6,623 bases of DNA from an uncultured Collinsella sp. (GCA_900756725.1 CAAELJ010000075.1:1-6623); one strand, 5' to 3'. Shown: positions 1-6,174, counted from the first letter of the stretch. Notes: generated by a model not told the origin, from the sequence alone. Translations and numbers: made by a program.

Positions 1-1
1 A

Positions 2-40
2 TATCTGGAGGAAAATGCTGATGAATGGGACGAATGGTAA
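2..40 (+). CDS. 3' end of a gene entering from the left, possibly a mobile-element sigma-like ORF
   Basis: Reading from base 2, the last twelve codons give YLEENADEWDEW followed by TAA at 38-40. The tail is acidic and Trp-rich, and the body of the gene lies outside the window. The next small gene starts inside it, at base 15 or 21, in another frame. Overlapping small genes of this kind are typical of the regulatory end of Tn916-like conjugative elements, where a sigma-factor-like ORF precedes a short helix-turn-helix ORF. Assignment to that sigma-like family is inferred from the neighbour only; twelve residues cannot establish a family. Confidence 0.4.
   Translation, partial: YLEENADEWDEW
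7..11 (+). promoter_or_regulatory. Ribosome binding site GGAGG of the truncated helix-turn-helix ORF
   Basis: A perfect GGAGG lies 9 nt before ATG 21-23 and only 3 nt before ATG 15-17. The spacing favours the second ATG. The site lies inside the end of the preceding reading frame, as expected for translationally coupled genes. Confidence 0.55.
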
Positions 41-125
41 CGAACCCGGCTACCCGGAAAATGCCCTTGTTCCCTATCCTGTCATTGTGGTAGCGACAAT
101 GGTTGTCCGGCGTTTGCGCAGATAA
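21..125 (+). pseudogene. Truncated helix-turn-helix protein of a conjugative element (HTH_16 / Tn916 ORF8-like)
   Basis: From ATG 21 the frame reads MNGTNGNEPGYPENALVP, then YPVIVVATM, then VVRRLRR and a TAA stop at 123-125. The segment PENALVPYPVIVVAT closely resembles, from memory, the N-terminus of the small helix-turn-helix proteins of Tn916-like elements (Pfam HTH_16), which continue with a GD(P/V)EA motif and total about 65-80 residues. Here the resemblance stops after ATM, near base 102. The last residues are unrelated and the stop codon comes from the adjoining hairpin repeat, so the gene has lost more than half its length. In Tn916 this ORF is followed by xis and int; neither is present here. 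An alternative start is ATG 15. I am fairly sure of the family and sure the frame is short. Confidence 0.55.
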
Positions 126-161
126 AACCTGCCAAAATAAACCTGTCCCTTTTTGGCAGGT
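111..161 (-). repeat. Hairpin repeat, copy 1 (terminator-like)
   Basis: This is one of three copies of a roughly 50-bp element in the window. The arms ACCTGCCAAAA (127-137) and TTTTGGCAGGT (151-161) form a perfect 11-bp stem around a 13-nt loop. The base at 161 is shared with the permease stop codon (161-163). Read on the minus strand, the hairpin is followed by TTTTAT, so it can act as a Rho-independent terminator for the ABC operon. The left flank CGTTTGCGCA varies from the CGTTTCCCCA of the other copies. Confidence 0.8.
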
Positions 162-2938
162 CACTCGGCGCTCTTGAGGGCGCCGACCATGTCGATCTTG
201 TTGAGGGTACGATTGGTGGCTAGGTTGACGATAAACGTAAAGCCAAAGGAAAGCACCACGGCGAGCACGTAGCTTAGCGGCTCGACTTCGACGTCAAAGT
301 ACAGCGACGGCATCTGCAAAATGTACGTAAAACTCTCGGCCAGCAAGCCGCCCAGTGGCACGCCCAGCGCGGCGCCAATTGCCGTGAGGATCAACGTCTC
401 CTTGTTGACGTAATGGTGCACCTCGCCACGGCGGAAGCCCAGCACCTTGATGGTCGCCAGCTCGCGTTCGCGCTCGGAGATATTCGTGTTGGACAGCGTA
501 AACACCACCACAAACGACAGGCATGCCGCCATAAAAGTCACGAGCACCACGACCGAATTGATGATCGCAAAGTTCGCCTCGTAGTTCTGCCAATGTTCGG
601 CCGTGCTCGAGATGGTGAGCCAACCGTCGCTCTTAAGCTTCTTGCTAAACGCAATCTGGTCGGCCGACGAGCCCTTAAGCAGCACAAAGACGCCGTTGAG
701 GCGTGCGCTTCGACCGAACGCGCGCTCATAGGTGCCCTGCGTCATGTAAAGCGTGTTGCCAAGATAGTTAAGCGAAATGTCACTGACTTTGACCTTGGCA
801 ACATTGAGCGACGAATCCTGGACGTATGCCGTATCGCCCGGCTGAATCCCCAGCACCAGCTGTGAACTCTTACTCAGATACACGTCTCCGTCACGCAAAG
901 ACAGCGGCTCTTTGGACTCGTCCTCGAGGCGCACATAGTCGTCCAGGTCGTTCGTGCGGTCATCGGGCACCACGATCAGCTGCACGGTCTCGCTCTTGCC
1001 GCCAAACGTAAAGGTGACGTTGTCGGTCATAATCGGCAGCGTCGAAGTCACGGTCACGTTGGAATCATTGGCCGCGCTGCGCTCATCCAACGCCGCGCAC
1101 GTCTGCGTAAAGTCATCGGGGTTGGCGACCGCCAGCAAGTCATAACGCGTGATATGCCCGTACTGTTTGGGCGAAAGCGCCACCGACGTATCGCGAATAC
1201 CCATACCGCAGATCACAAGCGCGGTGCAACCCGCGATGCCAAAGATGGTCATAAAGGCACGCTTTTTGTAACGGAACAGGTTGCGCGCAGCCACCTTGTT
1301 CAAAAAGCCCATGCGGCGCCAGATAAAGCCGATGCGCTCAAGTAGGATGCGCGAGCCGGCGCGCGGGGCCTTGGGGCGCATGAGCGAGGCCGGGGTCTCG
1401 GCCATCTCGTGGCGGCAGGCGATAATTGTGGCGCCCACCACGCCCACGGCAAACAGCGCCACCGAGACGATCGAGGACACGATGTCGTACGAAAGCAGCA
1501 TCTGGGGCAGCGAGTACATGTCGTCGAACACCGTAAACAGGAACAGCGGCAGGCCCACAAAGCCGATGATATTGCCGAGCACGCCGCCAATCAGGCACGC
1601 CCACAGCGCATAGTCCACGTATTTGGACAGGATGCGCTCGCGCGAGTAGCCGAGCGCCTTGTACAGGCCAATGAGCGTGCGCTCCTCCTCGACCATACGC
1701 GTGGCGGTGGTGAGGCTGATGAGCACGGCGACGATAAAGAAGATGAACGGGAACACCGTCGCAATAGCCTCAATTGACGAGCTATCGCTCTCCACGCTTG
1801 AGTAGCTTGCGATATTGTCGCGGTCCTGGATGTACCACGTGCATTCACCCAAATCGGAAAGCTCGGCGCGGGCATCGGCAAACTGCTGGTCGGCGGCGGC
1901 GCGGCGCTGATCCAGGTCGGCCTGAGCCTGGACGCGTTCCTCGCTGCCCTGGGCCATGCGATTGATGTTGTCCTGCTCAATCCCAAAGAGCATATTCGCC
2001 TGGCGCTCGGCCGCATCCAAGCTTGCCGGCGTGTCGACTGTCAGCTCCTGAGCGCGCGCCTTCTCACGCTCCTCGCGGATCTTCTCTATATTGCCCTTGA
2101 CCTTGTTGATCTTTGCCGCGTAGGCATCCGAATAGGAGTTGAGGCTCTTGGCTCCTTCGACGACTACGTGGACTGCGGAATAGGACGACGACGTCGCGGC
2201 GTCCTCGCTCACATAGAACTTATAGTCCGCCGCCGAAGCAGCGCGAAAGGCGTTGACTGTCGAGTCGGAGCTCACATCAGTGGGATCGAGGACCTCGGCC
2301 GTAATGGTGTAATCGCCCGCGGCAAACTGATCCTTGGCGCTTTGGTTCGACGAGCTCGCGTCATTGGCGGCAAAACTCACCGTATCGCCGAGCTTTTTGC
2401 CCGAAGCCTTCAGGAACTTCGAAGTCACCGCGACTTCATCGGCGCTCTCGGGCAAATCGCCGTTCACGAGCACCGGCTGATCGATGTTCTCCTTGGAGAG
2501 ACTTTGCACGACCACGCGCTCGCGCGTTGTGCCCACGGCGGTGTAGGCGGTCTCGGCGTAGATGCCCTCGGCCGTTTCGACGCCATCGACCTCTTGGATG
2601 GCGTCGAGATCATCGTCAGTCAGGCCATAGGTCGACCGCACGTTAATGTCATAGACATTTTGCTGGTCGAAGTAGGCGTCGACCGAATCGCACAGATCCT
2701 CGCAACCCGCCTTGAGGCCGCACATCACGCTCACGCCGAGCGCGGTGATGACCACGATAGATAGGAAGCGCTTAAGACTGCCGCGGATTGTGCGGTAGAT
2801 GCCACGGCGAAATACCGTCGGCACCATATCGTTTGAGCTTTGGGCGGTACGGTAGGTCGCGAACTCCCGGTCGCGGCCCGCGTGCTCCGTATCGTGGTTT
2901 TGGCTGTTTTGGCGGTCCTGGTCCATGGGCGCTACCAC
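161..2938 (-). CDS. FtsX-type ABC transporter permease
   Basis: This is the membrane subunit of an ABC exporter, partner of the ATPase encoded just upstream. Its substrate is unknown. In 925-codon numbering I see a membrane segment at about 58-75, a large outside domain at 76-390, three membrane segments between 391 and 510, another at 571-590, a second outside domain at about 591-800, and three more between 801 and 917. This is the layout of a permease with two FtsX modules. Both modules show the motif after the first helix: ERTLIGLYKALGYSRERI (429-446) and ERELATIKVLGFRRGEV (834-850). Residues about 281-375 are rich in Glu, Arg, Ala and Gln and are probably coiled coil. The GTG start at 2938 overlaps the ATPase stop by 7 nt; ATG 2926, four codons in and 5 nt past that stop, is equally plausible. 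Either way the genes are translationally coupled. No adaptor protein gene is adjacent. Confidence 0.93.
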   Translation of the reverse strand: MVAPMDQDRQNSQNHDTEHAGRDREFATYRTAQSSNDMVPTVFRRGIYRTIRGSLKRFLSIVVITALGVSVMCGLKAGCEDLCDSVDAYFDQQNVYDINVRSTYGLTDDDLDAIQEVDGVETAEGIYAETAYTAVGTTRERVVVQSLSKENIDQPVLVNGDLPESADEVAVTSKFLKASGKKLGDTVSFAANDASSSNQSAKDQFAAGDYTITAEVLDPTDVSSDSTVNAFRAASAADYKFYVSEDAATSSSYSAVHVVVEGAKSLNSYSDAYAAKINKVKGNIEKIREEREKARAQELTVDTPASLDAAERQANMLFGIEQDNINRMAQGSEERVQAQADLDQRRAAADQQFADARAELSDLGECTWYIQDRDNIASYSSVESDSSSIEAIATVFPFIFFIVAVLISLTTATRMVEEERTLIGLYKALGYSRERILSKYVDYALWACLIGGVLGNIIGFVGLPLFLFTVFDDMYSLPQMLLSYDIVSSIVSVALFAVGVVGATIIACRHEMAETPASLMRPKAPRAGSRILLERIGFIWRRMGFLNKVAARNLFRYKKRAFMTIFGIAGCTALVICGMGIRDTSVALSPKQYGHITRYDLLAVANPDDFTQTCAALDERSAANDSNVTVTSTLPIMTDNVTFTFGGKSETVQLIVVPDDRTNDLDDYVRLEDESKEPLSLRDGDVYLSKSSQLVLGIQPGDTAYVQDSSLNVAKVKVSDISLNYLGNTLYMTQGTYERAFGRSARLNGVFVLLKGSSADQIAFSKKLKSDGWLTISSTAEHWQNYEANFAIINSVVVLVTFMAACLSFVVVFTLSNTNISERERELATIKVLGFRRGEVHHYVNKETLILTAIGAALGVPLGGLLAESFTYILQMPSLYFDVEVEPLSYVLAVVLSFGFTFIVNLATNRTLNKIDMVGALKSAE

Positions 2939-3633
2939 TCGATTGTCTCGATAGACACGGGATTTTGCTGGACCGTCTCGCTCTCCACGCGGCCGCTCTT
3001 AAAGCGGATCAGGCGATCGGCCATGGGCGCCAGCGCAGAGTTGTGGGTGATGATAATGACCGTAATGCCCTGCTTGCGACAGGTGTCCTGCAGCAGCTGC
3101 AAGATCTGCTTGCCGGTTTTGTAGTCGAGGGCGCCCGTGGGCTCGTCGCATAGAAGCAGCTTGGGGTTTTTGGCCAGCGCGCGGGCAATGGACACACGCT
3201 GCTGCTCGCCGCCCGATAGCTGCGCGGGGAAGTTAGCAAGGCGGTCGCCCAGGCCAACCTGGCAAAGCGTTTGCTCGGCATCGAGCGAATCGGGGCAGAT
3301 TTGCGCCGCAAGCTCAACATTTTCGAGCGCCGTCAGGTTGGGGACCAGATTGTAGAACTGGAAGACAAAGCCGACGTCGGCGCGGCGGTATTCCACGAGC
3401 TGCGCCTCGTTAGCGGAGCTCACATCGCGCCCGTCCACCGTCACGGTGCCGGAAGTCGCCGTATCCATGCCACCCAGAATGTTGAGCGCCGTGGTTTTAC
3501 CGGCGCCCGAAGCGCCCAAGATAATGGCAAGCTCGCCACGCTCAACGGTAAAGCTCGCGCCGTCGAGCGCGTGAATGCGGGCATCGCCCTCGCCGTATGC
3601 TTTGATGACGTCTTTAAATTCGATATAGGCCAT
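2932..3633 (-). CDS. ABC transporter ATP-binding protein (LolD/MacB-type)
   Basis: This cytoplasmic ATPase drives the FtsX-type permease encoded next to it. All nucleotide-binding motifs are present in order in its 233 residues: Walker A GASGAGKTT (40-48), Q-loop Gln92 in FQFYNL, signature LSGGEQQR (139-146), Walker B LLLCDE (159-164) followed by PTGALD, and switch His197 in ITHNS. Length and sequence fit the ATPases paired with FtsX/MacB permeases. The start ATG (3631-3633) gives the family's usual N-terminus, MAYIEFKDV. The Shine-Dalgarno is weak: only GGGA about 10 nt upstream. It is the first gene of the operon, and its stop TAG overlaps or nearly touches the permease start. The C-terminal extension after FKSGRVESE is short and divergent. 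Confidence 0.95.
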   Translation of the reverse strand: MAYIEFKDVIKAYGEGDARIHALDGASFTVERGELAIILGASGAGKTTALNILGGMDTATSGTVTVDGRDVSSANEAQLVEYRRADVGFVFQFYNLVPNLTALENVELAAQICPDSLDAEQTLCQVGLGDRLANFPAQLSGGEQQRVSIARALAKNPKLLLCDEPTGALDYKTGKQILQLLQDTCRKQGITVIIITHNSALAPMADRLIRFKSGRVESETVQQNPVSIETIEW

Positions 3634-3662
3634 CGATCGGTTCCCATCTGGTCGGATAACTC

Positions 3663-3691
3663 TTTAGTATTACCCATTTCGCACCTATCAA
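3663..3691 (-). promoter_or_regulatory. Possible promoter of the ABC exporter operon
   Basis: On the minus strand TTGATA (3686-3691) matches five of six bases of a -35 box, and AT-rich sequence around TAATACTAAA follows. No -10 hexamer at 16-18 nt spacing is good (TACTAA at 16 nt matches three of six). The -35-like box lies in the degenerate arm of repeat copy 2. This is a weak call. Confidence 0.25.
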
Positions 3692-3733
3692 AAAGAGACA
3701 GGTTTATTTTGGCAGGTTTTATATGGGGAAACG
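3684..3733 (+). repeat. Hairpin repeat, copy 2 (inverted, one arm degenerate)
   Basis: This copy is in the opposite orientation to copies 1 and 3. The conserved arm TTTTGGCAGG (3707-3716) is intact. The other arm reads CCTATCAAAA (3684-3693) instead of CCTGCCAAAA, giving one G-T wobble and one mismatch in the stem. It keeps the GGGGAAACG flank seen in copy 3. Its T-run follows the hairpin on the plus strand, so a terminator role would act on transcripts running opposite to the ABC operon. Confidence 0.75.
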
Positions 3734-3734
3734 T

Positions 3735-3883
3735 ACCTCTTTGGGGGCAGCGCGGGACGCGCAGGGGCGGCCGTGCAGATCGGCACAGCCGTCTCACGTG
3801 GAATCGACCGACGCCTGCCTTTCCGTGACACCGGCAACTCGTTTTTGCTTGTTGGCATGGCCGCCATTATGCCTTGGGACTGA
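3735..3883 (+). pseudogene. Possible 5'-truncated gene remnant
   Basis: The frame ending at TGA 3881-3883 is open back to a TAG at 3665-3667. After leaving the repeat it reads LFGGSAGRAGAAVQIGTA, then VSRGIDRRLPFRDTGN, then SFLLVGMAAIMPWD. Codon choice is G/C-rich in the third position and the composition is protein-like, with a hydrophobic stretch near the end. There is no credible start: upstream the frame simply runs through repeat copy 2. I do not recognise the protein. It could be the tail of a gene whose front was lost at the repeat, or a chance open frame. Confidence 0.3.
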
Positions 3884-3997
3884 GCACTCAAATTCTCACT
3901 CCTCATTGCCACGCTTGCCGCAAGCTATCAGGGTGACGAGATGACGACGCTCGCTGTAGCAGCGCAGCCACACTCTATAAGCGAGGCGTTTGCCAGC

Positions 3998-4033
3998 AAA
4001 AAAGCGCGCGACAGGGTAAGCCCGCCGCGCGCT
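3998..4033 (-). terminator. Rho-independent terminator of the AIM24-family gene
   Basis: On the minus strand, 12 nt past the stop codon, AGCGCGCG (4026-4033) pairs perfectly with CGCGCGCT (4003-4010). The 15-nt loop can form a further GGG/CCC pairing. Six T residues follow (3998-4003). There is no T-run in the other direction, so it acts on this gene only. Confidence 0.85.
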
Positions 4034-4045
4034 ATCCTATGCGGA

Positions 4046-4720
4046 CTAGTTATTGTTGTTGGTCATCGAGGCCACTGCTGCCGCAAGATTGGAAATGGGC
4101 ATCGTCTGCAACCAGATGCGACCGGGACCGGTGAGCACGGTGTTGAACACGCCCTCGCCACCAAACATGATGTTTTTGACGCCCTTGACCATTTGAGCGT
4201 CGATGCTCACGGTCTCCTCAAAGCCGGCCACGTTGCCGGTATCCACAATCATCTGCTGGCCAGCAGCGAGCTCGTACTCAACCAGGTCGCCGTCGATCTC
4301 GGCAAAAGCAACACCCGAGCCCGTGAGCTTCTGCATGATAAAGCCCTCGCCGCCAAAGACGCCGGCCTTTGCCTTCTTGTTAAAGTGAATGCTCAACTCG
4401 ACGCCACTTTCCGCGGCAAGGAACGAACGCTTCTGCAAAATCCAGCTCTTGCCCGGACCGATCTCGATTGGCACGATGCGGCCGGGGAAGCAGGAGCCAA
4501 ACGCGATCATGCCATCGCCACGCGCGGTCCAAATGTTTTGGAACAATGCCTCACCCGAAAAAGCCTTGGAGAACATCTTGCCGATGCCACCGCCCGAGGT
4601 AGACATTTCCATGTTGGGGGTCATCCAAGCCATGGCGCCGCTTTCGGTGATCATGGATTCGCCATCGCTAAGGTTGCATGTAACAACCGGGAAAGCCCCT
4701 CCGCCGATCTCGTACTGCAT
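4046..4720 (-). CDS. AIM24 / TIGR00266 family protein
   Basis: The 224-residue protein matches the widespread bacterial TIGR00266 (AIM24, formerly DUF124) family in length and in features such as the Gly-rich turns and the segment SFLAAESGVELSIHFNKK (99-116). AIM24 is named after a yeast mitochondrial protein; the bacterial role is not settled. No signal peptide or membrane helix is visible, so it is probably cytoplasmic. A motif occurs twice, 64 residues apart: FGGEGFIMQKLTGSG (122-136) and FGGEGVFNTVLTGPG (186-200), consistent with an internally duplicated beta-rich fold. The C-terminus ends in four Asn. The start ATG (4718-4720) has an AAAGGAG site 6 nt upstream. With its own promoter and strong terminator the gene appears monocistronic. 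Confidence 0.9.
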   Translation of the reverse strand: MQYEIGGGAFPVVTCNLSDGESMITESGAMAWMTPNMEMSTSGGGIGKMFSKAFSGEALFQNIWTARGDGMIAFGSCFPGRIVPIEIGPGKSWILQKRSFLAAESGVELSIHFNKKAKAGVFGGEGFIMQKLTGSGVAFAEIDGDLVEYELAAGQQMIVDTGNVAGFEETVSIDAQMVKGVKNIMFGGEGVFNTVLTGPGRIWLQTMPISNLAAAVASMTNNNN

Positions 4721-4726
4721 GACCGT

Positions 4727-4733
4727 CTCCTTT
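4727..4733 (-). promoter_or_regulatory. Ribosome binding site AAAGGAG of the AIM24-family gene
   Basis: AAAGGAG on the minus strand lies 6 nt before the ATG and fixes the start. The same heptamer at the same spacing precedes ogt. Confidence 0.85.
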
Positions 4734-4762
4734 CCACTCAGGAGCCGAATAACGATGCCTAT

Positions 4763-4791
4763 ATTTTAGCAGGTAGAGATGCATATGTTCA
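4763..4791 (-). promoter_or_regulatory. Likely promoter of the AIM24-family gene
   Basis: On the minus strand TGAACA (4786-4791, four of six bases of a -35 box) and TAAAAT (4763-4768, five of six of a -10 box) are separated by exactly 17 nt. Transcription would start near 4756, leaving a leader of about 35 nt containing the Shine-Dalgarno. The element lies between repeat copy 3 and the gene. Confidence 0.5.
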
Positions 4792-4816
4792 CACCGCCCA
4801 TGCCCTCTCCTGCGGA

Positions 4817-4871
4817 CGTTTCCCCAGATAAAACCTGCCAAAATAAACCTGTTCCTTTTTGGCAGGTTTTA
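4817..4871 (-). repeat. Hairpin repeat, copy 3 (best preserved, terminator-like)
   Basis: The arms TAAAACCTGCCAAAA (4829-4843) and TTTTGGCAGGTTTTA (4857-4871) form a perfect 15-bp stem around a 13-nt loop. The flank is CGTTTCCCCA. The stop codon of the kinase fragment (4869-4871) is part of the arm. On the minus strand the hairpin ends in TTTTAT, so it can terminate transcription after the kinase remnant and insulate the promoter of the AIM24-family gene. The A-run before and T-run after the stem make a two-way terminator possible. It differs from copy 1 by one base across the core. Confidence 0.85.
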
Positions 4872-5423
4872 AAGGCAAGCGGTGAAGGTGATCTGGTTGC
4901 CGTGACCGGATACGGTGGCGGCGCCTCCATGGGCCTCGGCGATGGCACGCACCACGGACAGGCCCACGCCCGAGCCACCCGTCTTGGAGCTGCGCGACGC
5001 ATCCGCACGATAGAAGCGATCGAACAATCGGTCCAGGTCGCCCTCGGGCAGCTCGTCCACGGCGTTCGATACGACAAGCTCGGCGGCGCCCTTGCCTTTG
5101 CCGTGCGAAACGGCGCACAGGCTCAGCTCAATCACGCTGCCCTCGCTCGCATAGCGCGTGGCGTTGTCCAGTAGCAACTCAACCACCTGCGCCACCGCCG
5201 CGGCATCGGCATGGGTCCGCACGCCGGTCGCAATCGACGTCGACAGGCGCTTACCGCCTGAGACCACCACCGACTTAAACGGCGCCGCCGCCTTGTTCAC
5301 CGCCTCCGAAAGATCGATCGACGCCATGGTAAAGCCCGCCGAGCCCTCGTCCATGCATGCCAAGAACACCAAGCGCTCCGTGAGCGCCGATAATAGCGCA
5401 CCCGCACTCGCCTTAGTGCTGCC
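4869..5423 (-). pseudogene. 5'-truncated sensor histidine kinase (ATPase domain only)
   Basis: The C-terminal part of a two-component sensor kinase is preserved: N-box LLLDNATRYA (67-76 counted from TTG 5372), LFDRFYRADASRSSKTGG (116-133) with the F-box, and G2 box GSGVGLSVV (133-141). The G1 region reads VSNAVDELPEGD rather than a DxGxG form, a variant I believe occurs in related Gram-positive kinases. In frame upstream of TTG 5372 the sequence LLSALTER leads into LVFLACMDEG, which looks like the last helix of the dimerisation domain. An in-frame TAA at 5424-5426 then closes the frame. The phosphorylated His, HAMP, sensor and membrane segments are missing, and no response regulator is adjacent. 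It could only start at TTG 5372, GTG 5369 or internal ATGs, without a clear Shine-Dalgarno, so it cannot work as a normal sensor kinase. Confidence 0.8.
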
Positions 5424-5512
5424 TTAGCAGGTCGATGAGCATATTTAAAAAAGCAAGGTTATAGCTTAGTCGGACTTAAGGAACGGGCGGCTTCACATCT
5501 CGCCCTGCAAAC

Positions 5513-5550
5513 AACGCCCGTACAGCGAGCGCGCTTGCCGCATGGGCGTT
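5513..5550 (-). terminator. Possible terminator downstream of ogt
   Basis: AACGCCC and GGGCGTT (5513-5519 and 5544-5550) form a perfect 7-bp stem with a 24-nt loop, about 16 nt past the ogt stop. Only GTTT follows on the minus strand, so the T-run is poor. Confidence 0.3.
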
Positions 5551-5565
5551 GCGGCCGCCTGCAGC

Positions 5566-6141
5566 TTATAGATAGGCACCCTCGAGGCGCAGCAGCCATT
5601 CTTTGCGATCCAGTCCACCGGCGTATCCGTTGAGCGATCCGTCGGCCGCGACCACGCGATGGCACGGCACGATAATCGAAATAGGGTTGCGAGTGACCGC
5701 AGCCCCCACCGCGCGAGGAGATACAACGGGCGCTTCATTTCCCGGCACACGATGTCGAGCCGCAACACGCTGGGCGACCTCGCCATACGTAGCGACCTCG
5801 CCACGCGGAATTGAAAGTAGCTCAAACCAAACCTCACGCTGAAACGCCGTGCCAATCATATGCAACGGCGGCGTAAACCGAGGCTCCTGCCCCGCAAAAT
5901 AGGCATTCAGCCAAGCCCAAGAACGCTCAAGCACCGAAGAAGCCGCGCCATTTGCCGGACTCACCGACAACATCCCACCGGTACCAGAAACCGCATCGGC
6001 GCCTTCGACGTACTCCGCATCTTCTTTGAGCAGCGTGGAGCCAAAGTGCTCCTGTCCCTCAAACCAAAGCCCTGTCAAACCGCGGCCATCAGCGGCAAGC
6101 AAGATTTCGCCCAAAGGCGAAGCAAACGTCGTCGTGACCAC
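5566..6141 (-). CDS. ogt: Methylated-DNA--protein-cysteine S-methyltransferase
   Basis: This DNA repair protein removes the alkyl group from O6-alkylguanine (and O4-alkylthymine) by transferring it to its own cysteine, which inactivates it after one reaction. The 191-residue length fits the single-domain Ogt type. The active site PCHRV is at 159-163, with acceptor Cys160. The C-terminal domain shows GTAFQREVW (97-105), the helix-turn-helix around RAVGAAVTRNP (143-153) and GYAGGLDRKEWLL (172-184). The segment ARHRVPGNEAPVVSP (128-142), before the recognition helix, is longer than in compact homologues. The start is GTG 6139-6141, fixed by AAAGGAG 6 nt upstream. There is no Ada-type regulatory domain, so inducibility cannot be inferred. 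The gene stands alone, with about 140 bp between it and the downstream kinase remnant. Confidence 0.96.
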   Translation of the reverse strand: MVTTTFASPLGEILLAADGRGLTGLWFEGQEHFGSTLLKEDAEYVEGADAVSGTGGMLSVSPANGAASSVLERSWAWLNAYFAGQEPRFTPPLHMIGTAFQREVWFELLSIPRGEVATYGEVAQRVAARHRVPGNEAPVVSPRAVGAAVTRNPISIIVPCHRVVAADGSLNGYAGGLDRKEWLLRLEGAYL

Positions 6142-6147
6142 CAGCGG

Positions 6148-6154
6148 CTCCTTT
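6148..6154 (-). promoter_or_regulatory. Ribosome binding site AAAGGAG of ogt
   Basis: AAAGGAG on the minus strand lies 6 nt before GTG 6139-6141. It supports the GTG start, since no ATG lies nearby in frame. Confidence 0.85.
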
Positions 6155-6168
6155 CAAAACTCCGCAAC

Positions 6169-6174
6169 ATAATA
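6169..6174 (-). promoter_or_regulatory. Possible -10 box of ogt
   Basis: TATTAT on the minus strand matches five of six bases of a -10 box and would place the transcript start about 20 nt before the ogt coding region. No good -35 box is seen at 16-18 nt spacing: TTGTCT is only 13 nt away. A more distant promoter that transcribes the structured upstream region is also possible. Confidence 0.3.

Larger units (their letters stand above)
3634..4045. other. Intergenic region between the ABC operon and the AIM24-family gene
   Basis: These 412 bp hold a possible operon promoter, repeat copy 2 (3684-3733), a coding-like plus-strand remnant (to 3883) and the terminator of the next gene (3998-4033). 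I see nothing recognisable between 3884 and 3997. Confidence 0.7.

Noticed and set aside
2168..2764. Plus-strand open frame of 198 codons
   Set aside because: Entirely antisense to the permease, with no recognisable motif and no start signal.
3688..3912. Minus-strand short frame ending in YKTCQNKPVSF
   Set aside because: Its C-terminus is simply translated repeat copy 2; the repeat is open in several frames and creates spurious small proteins.
3941..4831. Long plus-strand open frame (296 codons)
   Set aside because: It lies antisense to the AIM24-family gene and through its terminator and promoter, lacks a Shine-Dalgarno, and has an implausible His/Ala-rich composition; high GC leaves such shadow frames open.
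4779..5174. Plus-strand frame containing DKTCQNKPVPFWQV
   Set aside because: This is repeat copy 3 translated and then the antisense of the kinase fragment; not a gene.
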